Numbered from the stretch's first letter, positions 31,512 through 42,806 are shown. The stretch: 64,000 nucleotides of DNA from Cytophagaceae bacterium (GCA_027488865.1 JAIYAU010000049.1:1-64000), one strand, 5' to 3'. The notes: generated by a model not told the origin, from the letters alone. Translations and numbers: made by a program.

Positions 31512-32411
31512 ATGAATATTCCTGAAAATATTACCGAATTTCTATTTTGGATAAAAGAAAGAACAGAATTGGTCTGGAGTATTAATCCAAAAACCTCATC
31601 AAATGATTTTGTATGTGAAGATTGGATTTATGGTGCAAAATGGGTTGGGCTTTCCCTAAAAGAAATTGATGAAATAGAAATTAAATATTCGGTTAAATTT
31701 TCAAATGATCATCGTGAATTCTTGAGGATTTTGCACACAATTGATAGAAAAGAAAAAATTGTACATTCGGAAACATTTGAAGAAGATTCTAAAACCATAG
31801 TTGAAGAACGTCCATTTTTTTATAATTGGATAAAAGATGAAAAAGAAATTTCTGAAATTATAAAATGGCCTTACGAAACAATCTATCAGGACATTATTGG
31901 AGTAAATAAAGTTTGGTTAAAATCTTGGGGAAAAAGACCAAAATCTGAAATAGAAATTAAAAATATTTTCACAAACTGGTATGAAAAAGCACCTAAATTA
32001 ATTCCAATTCATGGTCATAGATTTGTAGTTAGTGAGTCTAAATTAAAATTCAATCCAGTATTGTCAATTTGGGGTTCAGACATTATTGTCTATGGGTGGA
32101 ATTTAAGAAGTTACTTGCTAAACGAACTTAAAGAGCATTTAGATATTCAAGAATATATTTACAATGAAGATGATAAATGTTATTATTCTGAGTTAATAGG
32201 TGAAGTGCAAACAATTTTCAATGAAGATTATAAGTTTGATGAAAACAAAGATATTCCATATTGGAAGGAATTAATACTAATTTGGAGTTCAGGTTGGTCA
32301 AGTTTTGGTTTACAATATTCAGGATTAGAAGATAAAAATTCATATGCAATAATAAAAACATTTGTTCCTGACGGAGAGGTAAACAAACAAAAAACATTTA
32401 ACAGTTTTTAA
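31512..32411 (+). CDS. SMI1/KNR4 (SUKH) family protein
   Basis: The 299-residue protein has the SUKH layout: the opening helix with LKEIDEIEIKYSVKFSNDHREFLRIL, an acidic loop, then PIHGHRFVVSESKLKFNPVLSIWGSDIIVYGWNLRSYLLNEL. SUKH proteins often act as immunity proteins against polymorphic toxins, or as adaptor proteins. The closest genes are orphan lipoproteins and no toxin with a recognisable C-terminal nuclease or Rhs repeat is in the window. It is cytoplasmic. An immunity role is possible from family knowledge but unsupported by local context. Confidence 0.8.
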   Translation: MNIPENITEFLFWIKERTELVWSINPKTSSNDFVCEDWIYGAKWVGLSLKEIDEIEIKYSVKFSNDHREFLRILHTIDRKEKIVHSETFEEDSKTIVEERPFFYNWIKDEKEISEIIKWPYETIYQDIIGVNKVWLKSWGKRPKSEIEIKNIFTNWYEKAPKLIPIHGHRFVVSESKLKFNPVLSIWGSDIIVYGWNLRSYLLNELKEHLDIQEYIYNEDDKCYYSELIGEVQTIFNEDYKFDENKDIPYWKELILIWSSGWSSFGLQYSGLEDKNSYAIIKTFVPDGEVNKQKTFNSF

Positions 32412-32523
32412 AATACTTTTTGCCAATGTTTCATTATACTCTGATAACCATGCCATTAATTTAATGCTCATTTAAATTCACATTATTATAGCACAAAACT
32501 GCAACAGGCTCAAGTAAAATTAA

Positions 32524-32531
32524 TAACTTTG
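32524..32531 (+). promoter_or_regulatory. -7 element of the hisG promoter (TAACTTTG)
   Basis: TAACTTTG fits the Bacteroidota TAnnTTTG element and lies 21 bp before the hisG ATG, giving a very short leader. The same octamer occurs before icd at 47699-47706. No clear TTG is seen at the -33 position. Confidence 0.5.
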
Positions 32532-32552
32532 TGGGCTAAAATTTAACATGTA

Positions 32553-33413
32553 ATGACCACTGTTCTTAGGCTCGCTATCCAAAAATCGGGCAGACTTAGT
32601 GAAGATTCTCTACAACTTATAAAGGAGTGTGGAATAGACTACAATAAATCTGACAATAAGCTTACCTCAAAAGCTTTTAATTTCCCCATAGAATTTTTAT
32701 TCTTAAGAGATGATGACATCCCTGGCTATGTGGCCGATGGGGTGGCTGATATTGGTATAGTTGGCGAAAATGTTTTTGTGGAGAAAGCCCAACCCGCAGA
32801 AGTAGTTGAAAAACTTGGCTTCTCTAAATGCAGGTTGTCCATAGCCGTACCTAAGACTTTTAGTTATAACGGCATCAAAAGTTTGCATGGACTAAGCATT
32901 GCTACTTCATATCCTAACATTTTGGCAAGTTATTTGGCAGAAAATGAGGTAAAAGCCGAAATTCATGAAATAAGTGGTTCTGTAGAAATTGCCCCAAATA
33001 TTGGTTTAGCAGAAGCCATTTGTGACTTAGTAAGCTCTGGTAGTACGCTCATTAGCAACGGATTAAAAGAAGCAGATGTTGTTTTGCAATCTCAGGCTAT
33101 TTTAATCGCAAACAATAATCTAAATCTTGAAAAAAAGAAAATCTTAAAAGATCTTATTTTTAGAATAAAGGCGGTTCAGCAGGCGAAAAACAAGAAATAT
33201 ATTCTTCTTAATTTCCCTAACGAGTCCCAAGAAAAGATTATTTCGTTATTGCCGGGCGTAAAAAGTCCTTCCATTATGCCTTTGGCCTCTGAAGGATGGA
33301 GTTCGTTACATTCAGTGGTAAATGAAAATGAGTTTTGGGAAGTAATCGAAAAACTTAAAGAAGCTGGTGCAGAAGGAATTTTAGTTATTCCAATTGAAAA
33401 AATCATCCTTTAA
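32553..33413 (+). CDS. hisG: ATP phosphoribosyltransferase, long form
   Basis: The 286-residue protein is a long-form HisG. Two periplasmic-binding-like catalytic domains contain LRLAIQKSGRLSEDSL, GVADIGIVGENVFVE and the PRPP-binding DLVSSGSTLISNGLKE. A C-terminal ACT-like regulatory domain (about 213-286: KYILLNFPNESQEKIISLLPG and GAEGILVIPIEKII) binds histidine for feedback inhibition. It therefore needs no HisZ. It catalyses the first step of histidine synthesis and is the first gene of hisG-hisD-hisC. Confidence 0.98.
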   Translation: MTTVLRLAIQKSGRLSEDSLQLIKECGIDYNKSDNKLTSKAFNFPIEFLFLRDDDIPGYVADGVADIGIVGENVFVEKAQPAEVVEKLGFSKCRLSIAVPKTFSYNGIKSLHGLSIATSYPNILASYLAENEVKAEIHEISGSVEIAPNIGLAEAICDLVSSGSTLISNGLKEADVVLQSQAILIANNNLNLEKKKILKDLIFRIKAVQQAKNKKYILLNFPNESQEKIISLLPGVKSPSIMPLASEGWSSLHSVVNENEFWEVIEKLKEAGAEGILVIPIEKIIL

Positions 33414-33550
33414 CTGTTACAATCGACTTTTATTATAAAATTAGGTGAACATAATCCCTATCATACAGTTAGAGTTGCACCGTAGATTAGTAGATCGTAC
33501 GATTCGTTTGCGCAAAGTCAACGACATTATTCGTCTTAAAAAATTATTGA

Positions 33551-34837
33551 ATGATTCAAGTAAGATATCCTGAAAAAAACACGTGGAAATCTCTTTTAGC
33601 CCGACCAGTTTTTGATTTTAAAGAAATTGAAACGAAGGTAGCACCCATTCTAGAGGCAGTTAAAACCCAAGGAGATAAAGCACTTTTACATTATACTTTT
33701 ACTTTTGACAAAGTATCCCTACAAAATATTAAAGTAACAGAGGCCGAAATCAGCTTGGCCGCTATGCAACTTGATGGCCGTTTAAAAGAAGCCATTCAGA
33801 TTGCTAAATCCAATATTGAGACTTTTCACCTTGCCCAAAAGGAAACATCCCAAATGATCGAAACCATGCCAGGAGTGGCATGTTGGAGAAAATCAGTTGG
33901 CATTAATAAAGTGGGCCTTTATATACCAGGAGGTACTGCCCCACTTTTTTCTACGGTGCTCATGTTGGGAATTCCTGCACGAATTGCTGGATGCGAAGAA
34001 GTTATTTTATGCTCCCCTCCCGGTTTCGATGGACAGATTCATCCAGCGATATTATATACTGCGGATTTGGTTGGTATTAAAAATATCTACAAAATAGGTG
34101 GCGCACAGGCCATAGCAGCCATGGCCTATGGCACTGAGACAATCCCTCAAGTTTACAAAATATTTGGTCCTGGTAATCAGTACGTAACAGCTGCTAAACA
34201 ATTGGTAAATAAAGAAGGTGTGGCCATAGATATGCCAGCTGGTCCTTCTGAGGTAATGATCTATGCCGACGAAACATGTATTCCCGCCTTTGTAGCATCT
34301 GATTTGCTTTCGCAGGCAGAACATGGCAACGATAGTCAAGTAATCCTTGTTACCACCAATGAATCGGTTTTAACATCTGTAGCACAAGAAACACTTAAGC
34401 AGCTTGCACTATTGCCAAGAAAAGACTTTGCTTCTAAAGCCTTGGATAATAGCAAATTGATATTGGTAAAAAATGAACATGAGGCCATAGAAATTATTAA
34501 TTTTTACGCTCCTGAACATTTAATTTTGGCAATTCAAAATCTAGATGAGGTAGCAAACCAAATAAATAATGCAGGTTCGGTATTTTTGGGCAATTTCACC
34601 CCTGAGTCCGCTGGTGACTATGCTTCAGGTACTAACCATACCTTGCCTACCAATGGCCACGCACGCGCTTATAGTGGTGTATCTTTAGACTCATTTATTA
34701 AAAAGATAACCTTTCAAAAAATTACTCAACAGGGTATTCAACTTATTGGGCCCGTCATAGAAAAAATGGCGACAGCTGAGCACTTAGAAGCGCACAAACA
34801 AGCGGTATCATTAAGGCTTAACTTTGAAACTAATTAA
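33551..34837 (+). CDS. hisD: Histidinol dehydrogenase
   Basis: The 428-residue protein matches HisD in length and motifs: GLYIPGGTAPLFSTVLMLGIPA, KIFGPGNQYVTAAKQLV, DMPAGPSEVMI, and LLSQAEHGNDSQVIL with zinc-site residues near the last. SAGDYASGTNHTLPTNGHARAYSG is at the end. It oxidises histidinol to histidine in two NAD-dependent steps. It lies 137 bp after hisG and 11 bp before hisC. Confidence 0.98.
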   Translation: MIQVRYPEKNTWKSLLARPVFDFKEIETKVAPILEAVKTQGDKALLHYTFTFDKVSLQNIKVTEAEISLAAMQLDGRLKEAIQIAKSNIETFHLAQKETSQMIETMPGVACWRKSVGINKVGLYIPGGTAPLFSTVLMLGIPARIAGCEEVILCSPPGFDGQIHPAILYTADLVGIKNIYKIGGAQAIAAMAYGTETIPQVYKIFGPGNQYVTAAKQLVNKEGVAIDMPAGPSEVMIYADETCIPAFVASDLLSQAEHGNDSQVILVTTNESVLTSVAQETLKQLALLPRKDFASKALDNSKLILVKNEHEAIEIINFYAPEHLILAIQNLDEVANQINNAGSVFLGNFTPESAGDYASGTNHTLPTNGHARAYSGVSLDSFIKKITFQKITQQGIQLIGPVIEKMATAEHLEAHKQAVSLRLNFETN

Positions 34838-34848
34838 TTCTGTCAAAA

Positions 34849-35907
34849 ATGTCTTTTAGCCTTCAATCCATTTTAAGACCACATATCATCCAATTAAAAC
34901 CTTATTCTTCTGCAAGAGATGAATATAAAGGAGAAATTGGAGTTTTTCTTGATGCCAACGAAAATCCTTTTGGATCTGCCACAGACCTCGGGCAATTTAA
35001 TAGGTATCCTGACCCACTTCAGTTAAAAGTAAAAGAACGGCTGGCAGCTATTAAGGGAGTTACTACGTCACAAATATTTCTTGGCAATGGCAGTGATGAG
35101 CCAATAGATTTATTGATAAGAATTTGCTGTGAACCAGGCAAAGATAATATAATACAAACCCCTCCTACTTATGGAATGTATCAAGTTTCGGCTGACCTGA
35201 ACCATGTTTTGGTAAAAAACGTCCCACTAAATGAAAATTTTGAACTACAAAAAGAAGAAATTTTACAAAATATAGATGCCAATACCAAATTAATTTTCCT
35301 TTGTTCTCCTAACAATCCATCTGGTAATCTACTCCACAAAGAATCGATTATAGAAATTATTACTAGATTTAATGGAATTGTGGTATTAGACGAGGCTTAT
35401 ATTGATTTTACCCCAAACGAAAGTTTACTTTCAGTTCTTGATTCTTACCCCAATTTGGTCATTTTACAAACTTTTTCTAAAGCCTGGGGGATGGCCAATT
35501 TACGTGTAGGTATGGCTTTTGCCTCAGAAGAAATTATTCACTATTTAAATAAAGCCAAATATCCTTACAACATTAACGGCCTAAGCCAGCGTATGATATT
35601 GGATGCGCTTGACAACGAAGGTAGAAAAAACAGGTATGCAACTAGCATCGTAAGACAACGTAATGAATTGGTAATCAAATTATCTGAGCTGGCACAAGTG
35701 CTTAAAATTTTCCCTTCTGACGCCAATTTTATTTTGGTTAAATTTGAAAGAGCCAAAGAGTTATTTGATTTTTTAATTCTTGAAAAGATAATAGTTAGAG
35801 ACCGTACCAAAGTTATCCATTGTGAGGATTGCTTAAGAATTACAGTTGGTGTTGGTGAAGAAAATGAGGCACTTCTAAAAAAAATACAAGCTTTTTATAA
35901 CACGTAA
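34849..35907 (+). CDS. hisC: Histidinol-phosphate aminotransferase
   Basis: The 352-residue fold-type I PLP enzyme has the PLP lysine Lys211 in QTFSKAWGMANLRVG. DANENPFG is near the N-terminus, with NGSDEPIDLLIR, CSPNNPSGN and VLDEAYIDF in order. It transaminates imidazole acetol phosphate. In most Bacteroidota hisB, hisH, hisA, hisF and hisIE follow; here a T9SS protein follows instead, so the rest of the pathway must be elsewhere. Confidence 0.97.
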   Translation: MSFSLQSILRPHIIQLKPYSSARDEYKGEIGVFLDANENPFGSATDLGQFNRYPDPLQLKVKERLAAIKGVTTSQIFLGNGSDEPIDLLIRICCEPGKDNIIQTPPTYGMYQVSADLNHVLVKNVPLNENFELQKEEILQNIDANTKLIFLCSPNNPSGNLLHKESIIEIITRFNGIVVLDEAYIDFTPNESLLSVLDSYPNLVILQTFSKAWGMANLRVGMAFASEEIIHYLNKAKYPYNINGLSQRMILDALDNEGRKNRYATSIVRQRNELVIKLSELAQVLKIFPSDANFILVKFERAKELFDFLILEKIIVRDRTKVIHCEDCLRITVGVGEENEALLKKIQAFYNT

Positions 35908-36082
35908 TTTCTTTTAAACCTCATTCATCGACAGAATTAATTCATTAATTTTCTTAAAACAATAACAATTTTTAATATTTATCTACTCACAAAAACATTT
36001 TTAATTCTTTAATGAATTAAAAATCTTGATTACTTAATTTTCAAAAAATTATTTAGCTTGCATTGATAAAAAGCCATCAAAA

Positions 36083-37771
36083 ATGAAATACATTAACTTT
36101 CAAACTATAATCCTTAGCCTTTATTTTTTTTCATCGCAACTACTAATTGCTCAATTTGAATTCTCAAATTCGCCTTTAGAAAAACCAATTCAATCAGTAG
36201 CACCCATTTATTCGAAAATTGGTGATTTGAACGGAGACTCCAAACCTGATATTGCTATTGCTAACTATTCTAATGGAAATATTTCAATTTTCTTAGGACA
36301 AGGAGACGGATCATTTTCATGGTTAAGAAATGTTTCAGCGAGAGTTAATCCAATGGAATTTGTAATTGTAGATTTAAATAATGACCAACAAAATGATTTG
36401 GTGGTACCAAATGAAGGTAGTGACGATATATCAGTATTGTTAAATACAGGTAACGGTACTTTTGCAAATAGTGTTGAATATACTGTTGGTGATGCACCCA
36501 GACAAATAGCAAGTTCAGATTTAAATAAAGATGGCAACCCTGACATAGCGGTGTTAAATTCCAAATCAAACACAGTTTCTGTATTTTTAGGTACTTCCAC
36601 AGGTACTTTAACCAATAAAACAGATTATTCTACTGGTCAATATCCATTTAATTTAGCGCTAAAAGACTTAAATAATGACAACAAGGATGACCTAATTATT
36701 AACTGTTTTTTTGAACAAGAAAACCTAAGTATAAGATTTGGTGGAAGTTCAGGAAATTTTGGAGGAGCTTCCTTATTTTCTACCGACACGCAATCAGATT
36801 ATCTTGCCATTACAGACATCAACAATGATAACAAACAAGATATAATAACTGGCAGTTCTAACTATGGTCGTATTTCAGTAGCTGTTGGTTTAGGAAATGG
36901 CAATTTTGAAATGAGTTACTTCACCAAATCTATAAGCAATTTTACAGGTTTGAAAGTTACAGATATGAACGGAGATGGTAAGGTAGATATAATTACAGGA
37001 AATACTAGTAAAAACGCCATTTCAGTTTTGATTGGCTTAGGCAAAGACACAGCTAATTTTAAAACCCTAACTGAAATAACTACAGTTGCAAATCCTGAAG
37101 TTATAGAAGTTGGAAATTTAAATTCTGATAATAAGCCGGATATTGTTTTCACTCGCTATAATGACCCAAATTTATATGCAAATGCTATGATAAATGACCC
37201 TGTTGGCGCTTTTTTATCTTCTTCAATTAACGTTAATTCAACAGAATTTACAGAATTTGCAGGAAAAACTGCTATTCTATCATGGCCAACTTTGTATAAT
37301 GCCTCAGAATACTGTATTAGATATTCCAAAACCACAAATTTTATATCCAATATCACTGAAAATTGTAAACTTTTATCTCCAAAAGATACATTTAAACTTG
37401 ACAATTCAGGACTAAGAATTGAGAATAATATTGATACCATATACTATCAAGTTGCAGGAATAGACAGTAAAGGCAATAAATCTCTTTGGTCTAAAACACA
37501 GAGTTTTGTACTTAACTACCCAAAAACCACAGGAATTCTGTCTAATAATGAATTTCAAAAATTAAATGTTTATCCTAATCCTGTTATAGGCGAATCATTA
37601 ATAATCAATAATTTGGATCAAGTTAATGATTTACATATTTTTAGCACAACTGGTCATCTGATTAAATCCTATAAAACAAGTACCAGTTCAAGTGAGTTAA
37701 GGGTTAATTTACAACCGGGAGTGTACTTTATTAAGCATGGCTATCAGATTTTACCCTTTGTGAAAGAATAG
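36083..37771 (+). CDS. FG-GAP/VCBS-repeat protein with T9SS type A sorting domain
   Basis: The 562-residue protein has a signal peptide (QTIILSLYFFSSQLLIAQ). About five FG-GAP/VCBS repeats form a beta propeller (units such as IGDLNGDSKPDIAIANYSNG, DLNNDQQNDLVVPN, DLNKDGNPDIAVLN, DINNDNKQDIITG, DMNGDGKVDIITGN), each with a calcium-type DxNxDxxxD loop. A fibronectin-III-like segment (about 395-475) follows, then a type A sorting domain (LNVYPNPVIGESLIINN, LQPGVYFIKHG). Such proteins are surface-exposed and may bind ligands or glycans. Confidence 0.9.
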   Translation: MKYINFQTIILSLYFFSSQLLIAQFEFSNSPLEKPIQSVAPIYSKIGDLNGDSKPDIAIANYSNGNISIFLGQGDGSFSWLRNVSARVNPMEFVIVDLNNDQQNDLVVPNEGSDDISVLLNTGNGTFANSVEYTVGDAPRQIASSDLNKDGNPDIAVLNSKSNTVSVFLGTSTGTLTNKTDYSTGQYPFNLALKDLNNDNKDDLIINCFFEQENLSIRFGGSSGNFGGASLFSTDTQSDYLAITDINNDNKQDIITGSSNYGRISVAVGLGNGNFEMSYFTKSISNFTGLKVTDMNGDGKVDIITGNTSKNAISVLIGLGKDTANFKTLTEITTVANPEVIEVGNLNSDNKPDIVFTRYNDPNLYANAMINDPVGAFLSSSINVNSTEFTEFAGKTAILSWPTLYNASEYCIRYSKTTNFISNITENCKLLSPKDTFKLDNSGLRIENNIDTIYYQVAGIDSKGNKSLWSKTQSFVLNYPKTTGILSNNEFQKLNVYPNPVIGESLIINNLDQVNDLHIFSTTGHLIKSYKTSTSSSELRVNLQPGVYFIKHGYQILPFVKE

Positions 37772-37971
37772 CTTTTAATACATATTATTTTTATCAAAAA
37801 TCGCCATTAGCATTTTTGGTAAGAAGGTTTAATTTTCTTAGGTATGGCGTTTGTTAAAAATTAATTGTGACTATGCATTAATATAATACAAAAATTGGTA
37901 TTATTGCAACTAATTAAGGCATACAAAGCCACCTTTTTATATTTTTATTTAATCATTATACTAAATCTTAA

Positions 37972-39255
<1,284 letters not shown>

Positions 39256-39273
39256 TTTTTCTATGAGCAGTGA

Positions 39274-39305
39274 AAAGGCCCACTATAATGGTGGGCTTTT
39301 TTTTT
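39274..39305. terminator. Bidirectional terminator between eno and the minus-strand gene
   Basis: GCCCAC (39278-39283) pairs with GTGGGC (39291-39296), with AAAA before and nine T after. This works in both directions for two convergent genes. Confidence 0.9.
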
Positions 39306-39351
39306 GCCTTAAAGATTTAAAGATTTGCAAGCACAAGCGATTACATGCAAC

Positions 39352-41325
39352 CTACCACTTCAAAATCTTTTTCACAAACACTTGGTCACCAATCGAAACC
39401 TTCACCAAATAGGTTCCTGTTGTCAATTCTTTACCAAATGACATTCCCCTTGTAGGAAAATCATGTTGCTCGACTTTACGACCTTCTAAGTTAAATATTG
39501 ATACAGATTGAATATTTTCTTCATCAAAAGAAAGATAAAATTCATTACTAGAAGGATTTGGAGCTATTACAAACTTGATTTGATCACTTTTGGTGGCAAC
39601 AATATTGCTTAATTCCACAGAGCCATCAAGATCTACTTGCTCTAGTTGGTAATAAACATTTCCTATAAATTCTCCTTGGTCTTCAAAACTATATTTGACC
39701 AAGGAATTAGAATTTCCATTGCTAGACACACTACCAATTTTCTTAAATACCCCATTTTCTGACCGTAAAACATTAAAATAAGCGCTATTCTCTTCTTGAA
39801 TCGTTGCCCATTCCAAAAAATTAATGTTATTGTCATTCTTAACTTTTAAATATAACAATTCCACTGGGGCAGGACAAGATGGAGCAACAGTAAAGGTATT
39901 ACTCACCCAAGTCTCACCGCACACCTGATCTACCACGGTTACTTTAACATTAAAGGCATTTGATGTAGGTAAAATATAATTGGTAGAATCAGTAAACGGA
40001 CTTGATAAAGATTTTGTGGTTACTATACCTGTGGTATTATCAGTAAATTCCCAAGTGGTAGAAGTTAAGGCTATTTTATCATTAAAATGAGTATAAAATC
40101 TAAACCCAAAAGTATACTCTCTGCAATTGGAAGTACCATTTCTTAGTTTAGCACCCCCAACTGGCCTTCTTGGATTTAACCATGCCTGATTTGTAAGTCC
40201 TAGTTTTGTTTGTTTAGTTCCAGAATAAGTTACCCCCGAGGCGCTATAAGTACCACCTGTATTTGGATTGGTAATTACTGCTATTCCAGTTGTATTAAAT
40301 GCACCATCTATGCCGTTGGCCAAATAAATATTGCCATCAGGAGCTACTTGAAGGGTACCACTTGTATTGGTAGTGAGGTTGGTAACTACTCCAGTGCTCA
40401 AATTCACACTTCCCAAGTTACCTTTATCTAATGTGGTAAAAAATAGATAATTGCCATTAGGCGAAAATTCTACACCATAAAATTTTCCACCAGTGCCTAA
40501 TGCTGGTGTTCCACTATAAATTACGGAACCTACGGTACCGGTTGATCTATCATAGTTGGCGACTATAAGTGTAGCTCCCGTGGCAAAAGCGATTCTGTTC
40601 TGACATCTGCTTACCTTTATTGAAGATTGATATTGCAGATTCCAGTTTGCAGGACTAGTTATAGAACTTGTAACTGAGGAACCAGCTATACCTCCATTGG
40701 TAACCTCCCTTGTGCTTATAATAGATGCTCCACTACCATTCACTGTAAAGTTGATCAACCTATAACCGTAAGCACCATTAGAACTTACAAAAGCATTTTC
40801 TGTGGGTAAGGTGGCATTTGTAAACAAGTTAGTTGGTGTGTTATTAATCGTAACACTAGAGCCTGATTTGCTACCGCGGTATACCTTTACTCCGTTTTTT
40901 ACAATATCGTTTGGCTCTGTTGAATAATTAGATTCTGCGTTACCAACAAGCACATAAAACCCGGCATCTATATTATTAGGATCAGGGATAATTACCCCTC
41001 CTTGTGTAGAGGAGCTTGAGCCTGTCATGATATTAGGAGAGATTAATGGAGTAAAGTTAGCCCCAGCCAAACGGACATTATTGGTATATACCATGAGCGC
41101 ACCACTAGAGTCGCACAAGGTGGATGCCCCTTCGTAAGCAACCAAATTATCTGTTCGAGTTACTTGAGTAGGTGCACCACCTGTAAAATCAAGCATTACC
41201 TTGTCGCCAAAAACCCATTTTGGTGAAATACTATAAGGTGCTATTTGGGCAAATGTACCTGCAGCAAAAAAGAGAAAAGTAAAAGTTATAAATAAAGGTT
41301 TTCTCATAAGTTTAATTTTAGACAT
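39352..41325 (-). CDS. Large secreted protein with T9SS type A sorting domain
   Basis: The 657-residue protein has a signal peptide (KPLFITFTFLFFAAGTFAQ). The N-terminal 400 residues form a probable beta propeller (repeats such as GVIIPDPNNIDAGFYVLVGN, GKFYGVEFSPNGNYLFFTTLDKGNLGSVNLSTGVV, GTLQVAPDGNIYLANGIDG). A PKD-like segment (about 410-500, with the SCP cysteines) and a linker with VELLYLKVKNDNNINFLEWATIQEENSAYFNVLRSE follow. It ends with a type A sorting domain (VIAPNPSSNEFYLSFDEE, GTYLVKVSIGDQVFVKKILK). It is exported to the surface; the ligand is unknown. Confidence 0.9.
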   Translation of the reverse strand: MSKIKLMRKPLFITFTFLFFAAGTFAQIAPYSISPKWVFGDKVMLDFTGGAPTQVTRTDNLVAYEGASTLCDSSGALMVYTNNVRLAGANFTPLISPNIMTGSSSSTQGGVIIPDPNNIDAGFYVLVGNAESNYSTEPNDIVKNGVKVYRGSKSGSSVTINNTPTNLFTNATLPTENAFVSSNGAYGYRLINFTVNGSGASIISTREVTNGGIAGSSVTSSITSPANWNLQYQSSIKVSRCQNRIAFATGATLIVANYDRSTGTVGSVIYSGTPALGTGGKFYGVEFSPNGNYLFFTTLDKGNLGSVNLSTGVVTNLTTNTSGTLQVAPDGNIYLANGIDGAFNTTGIAVITNPNTGGTYSASGVTYSGTKQTKLGLTNQAWLNPRRPVGGAKLRNGTSNCREYTFGFRFYTHFNDKIALTSTTWEFTDNTTGIVTTKSLSSPFTDSTNYILPTSNAFNVKVTVVDQVCGETWVSNTFTVAPSCPAPVELLYLKVKNDNNINFLEWATIQEENSAYFNVLRSENGVFKKIGSVSSNGNSNSLVKYSFEDQGEFIGNVYYQLEQVDLDGSVELSNIVATKSDQIKFVIAPNPSSNEFYLSFDEENIQSVSIFNLEGRKVEQHDFPTRGMSFGKELTTGTYLVKVSIGDQVFVKKILKW

Positions 41326-41699
41326 TTTTAATAAGTCACAATTATTAGTTCAATTATATCGTTTATCAAACTTGGTTTTAAATTGTGACCTACAAATGTT
41401 CAAACTAACCTACAATTAACTCACAATTATTGATATTTAGGGTGTAATAATTGCGCATTAATAATTTATATTATAACAATTTTATGAAAATAATGACCTT
41501 TACTAAGATTCTAATTTCGTTTTAATATATCTTAAAAAATTTTTATCTGATTAAGTACAAAAATAAAATTATTGACCTCGTGACAACGAGTTCTAAATCA
41601 AGAAATGATGAAATTATGAATTGGGGTTGTCTAAATGAATTAGAATGAAAAAAAATTAGAAATAGTAAACGTAGAGAAGATTTTACTGGAATTTGTTTA
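41326..41699. other. AT-rich intergenic stretch
   Basis: Nothing beyond very AT-rich DNA is seen between the start of the T9SS gene and the end of the DUF1456 gene (both minus strand). The right part is the 3' side of DUF1456-gldC and the left part should hold the promoter of the T9SS gene. Confidence 0.4.
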
Positions 41700-42158
41700 T
41701 TATTCCTTTAACTTTAATTTGAGGCCATGTAAAAAATTACGAAGAATTTGATCCTTGCATAACCTAAACTGAGGTTGTGATGGATTTCTAAAAAATGCGC
41801 TTATTTCATGTTTGCTAATTTTAAACTCTACCAAGGACAGCACCTCTATAATATCTGTATCGTGATAATTTAAAGCAATCTTTAGCTTTCTAAAAACAAC
41901 ATTGTTGTTAATTTTCTTCTCAGCTATGGGCACTTCACCATCTTTTTTACCTCTTTTGAGCACAATGAATCCATTTAAAAAAGCAGCCAATTGTGGGTCA
42001 TACAAGGTTTGTAAAAAGGGATCATCTTCTTTCTTAAGCCAATCTATCACCTGAGATCTGGAGACTATTAACCCACCAGACGAAAAAATATTGATCATTT
42101 GTTGATCATCAAAATCAAAAGTATATCTTAATGATCTTAAAATGTCATTATTATTCAT
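41700..42158 (-). CDS. DUF1456 family protein
   Basis: The 152-residue protein has the repeated DUF1456 (YehS-like) unit twice: NNDILRSLRYTFDFDDQQMINIF...GLIVSRSQVIDWLKKEDDP and NNVVFRKLKIALNYHDTDIIEVLSLVEFKISKHEISAFFRNPSQP. Each is followed by a helix (LYDPQLAAFLNGFIVLKRG, CKDQILRNFLHGLKLKLK). The function is not known. Its start lies 16 bp after the gldC stop, suggesting co-transcription. Confidence 0.92.
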   Translation of the reverse strand: MNNNDILRSLRYTFDFDDQQMINIFSSGGLIVSRSQVIDWLKKEDDPFLQTLYDPQLAAFLNGFIVLKRGKKDGEVPIAEKKINNNVVFRKLKIALNYHDTDIIEVLSLVEFKISKHEISAFFRNPSQPQFRLCKDQILRNFLHGLKLKLKE

Positions 42159-42174
42159 TAAAAAACTTTAAAGA

Positions 42175-42519
42175 TTAATTTGCTGCTGCCTTTTGTTCTT
42201 CTTTGAGATGATTAATAAGTCTTTGGCATAGTTCACCCATTTCGTCTGCCATATATTTATCTCCCGTCGCACCTAAGATACTATCTGCCATACCAGCTAT
42301 TGTTTCGATATAAAATCTTTTCATATCACCAACAGGCATTTCTTTTGTCCAAAGATCAATTCGCATACTTCCTTTTCCCGTTCCATCCCAAAGAGACAAG
42401 GTAATCGCTTTACAATCGGCAACAGCATCCGTCGGTTTGTCTGTTGCATTCCAAGTTATTTTTTCTGGTACATTTTGCTCATCTAGCTCAATATTAAAGT
42501 TAATATCAGACTTCCTCAT
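42175..42519 (-). CDS. gldC: Gliding motility protein GldC
   Basis: From the ATG at 42519 the protein has 114 residues, the usual GldC length. The frame is open to 42555 but those 12 residues are not family sequence. Motifs: SDINFNIELDEQNVPEKITWNATD, CKAITLSLWDG, LRIDLWTKEMPVGDMKRFYIETIAGMADS (with RIDLW), and GDKYMADEMGELCQRLINHL. GldC is a cytoplasmic accessory protein of Bacteroidota gliding. No other gld genes are adjacent. The encoded tail is Lys/Ala rich. Confidence 0.95.
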   Translation of the reverse strand: MRKSDINFNIELDEQNVPEKITWNATDKPTDAVADCKAITLSLWDGTGKGSMRIDLWTKEMPVGDMKRFYIETIAGMADSILGATGDKYMADEMGELCQRLINHLKEEQKAAAN

Positions 42520-42806
42520 TTGTATTGGGGGTTTAATTAAAAAAAAGAGCAGCAAATATAATTAAAATCAAATCAATTTTAGAGGTTAGCAAATACAAAC
42601 CATAATTTTAAAAGCAGATACATAAAATAGGTCTATGTTTGTCCTAATTTTTGCAGTTAATAACACAATTTTATTTACAAACAATGGTGGGAATTGTAAT
42701 AAATGATTTAAAAAGTGTGTACTACCAATGGTCGATTAATTAAATTCCTTCATTTTATAATCTAACCAAACCTAATGTATTTAAGCAACCTTTTGGGCTT
42801 AAATTA

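Noticed and set aside
31512-32411. Polymorphic-toxin immunity locus around the SUKH gene
   Set aside because: No toxin with Rhs, filamentous or pre-toxin modules is in the window, so only the family resemblance remains.
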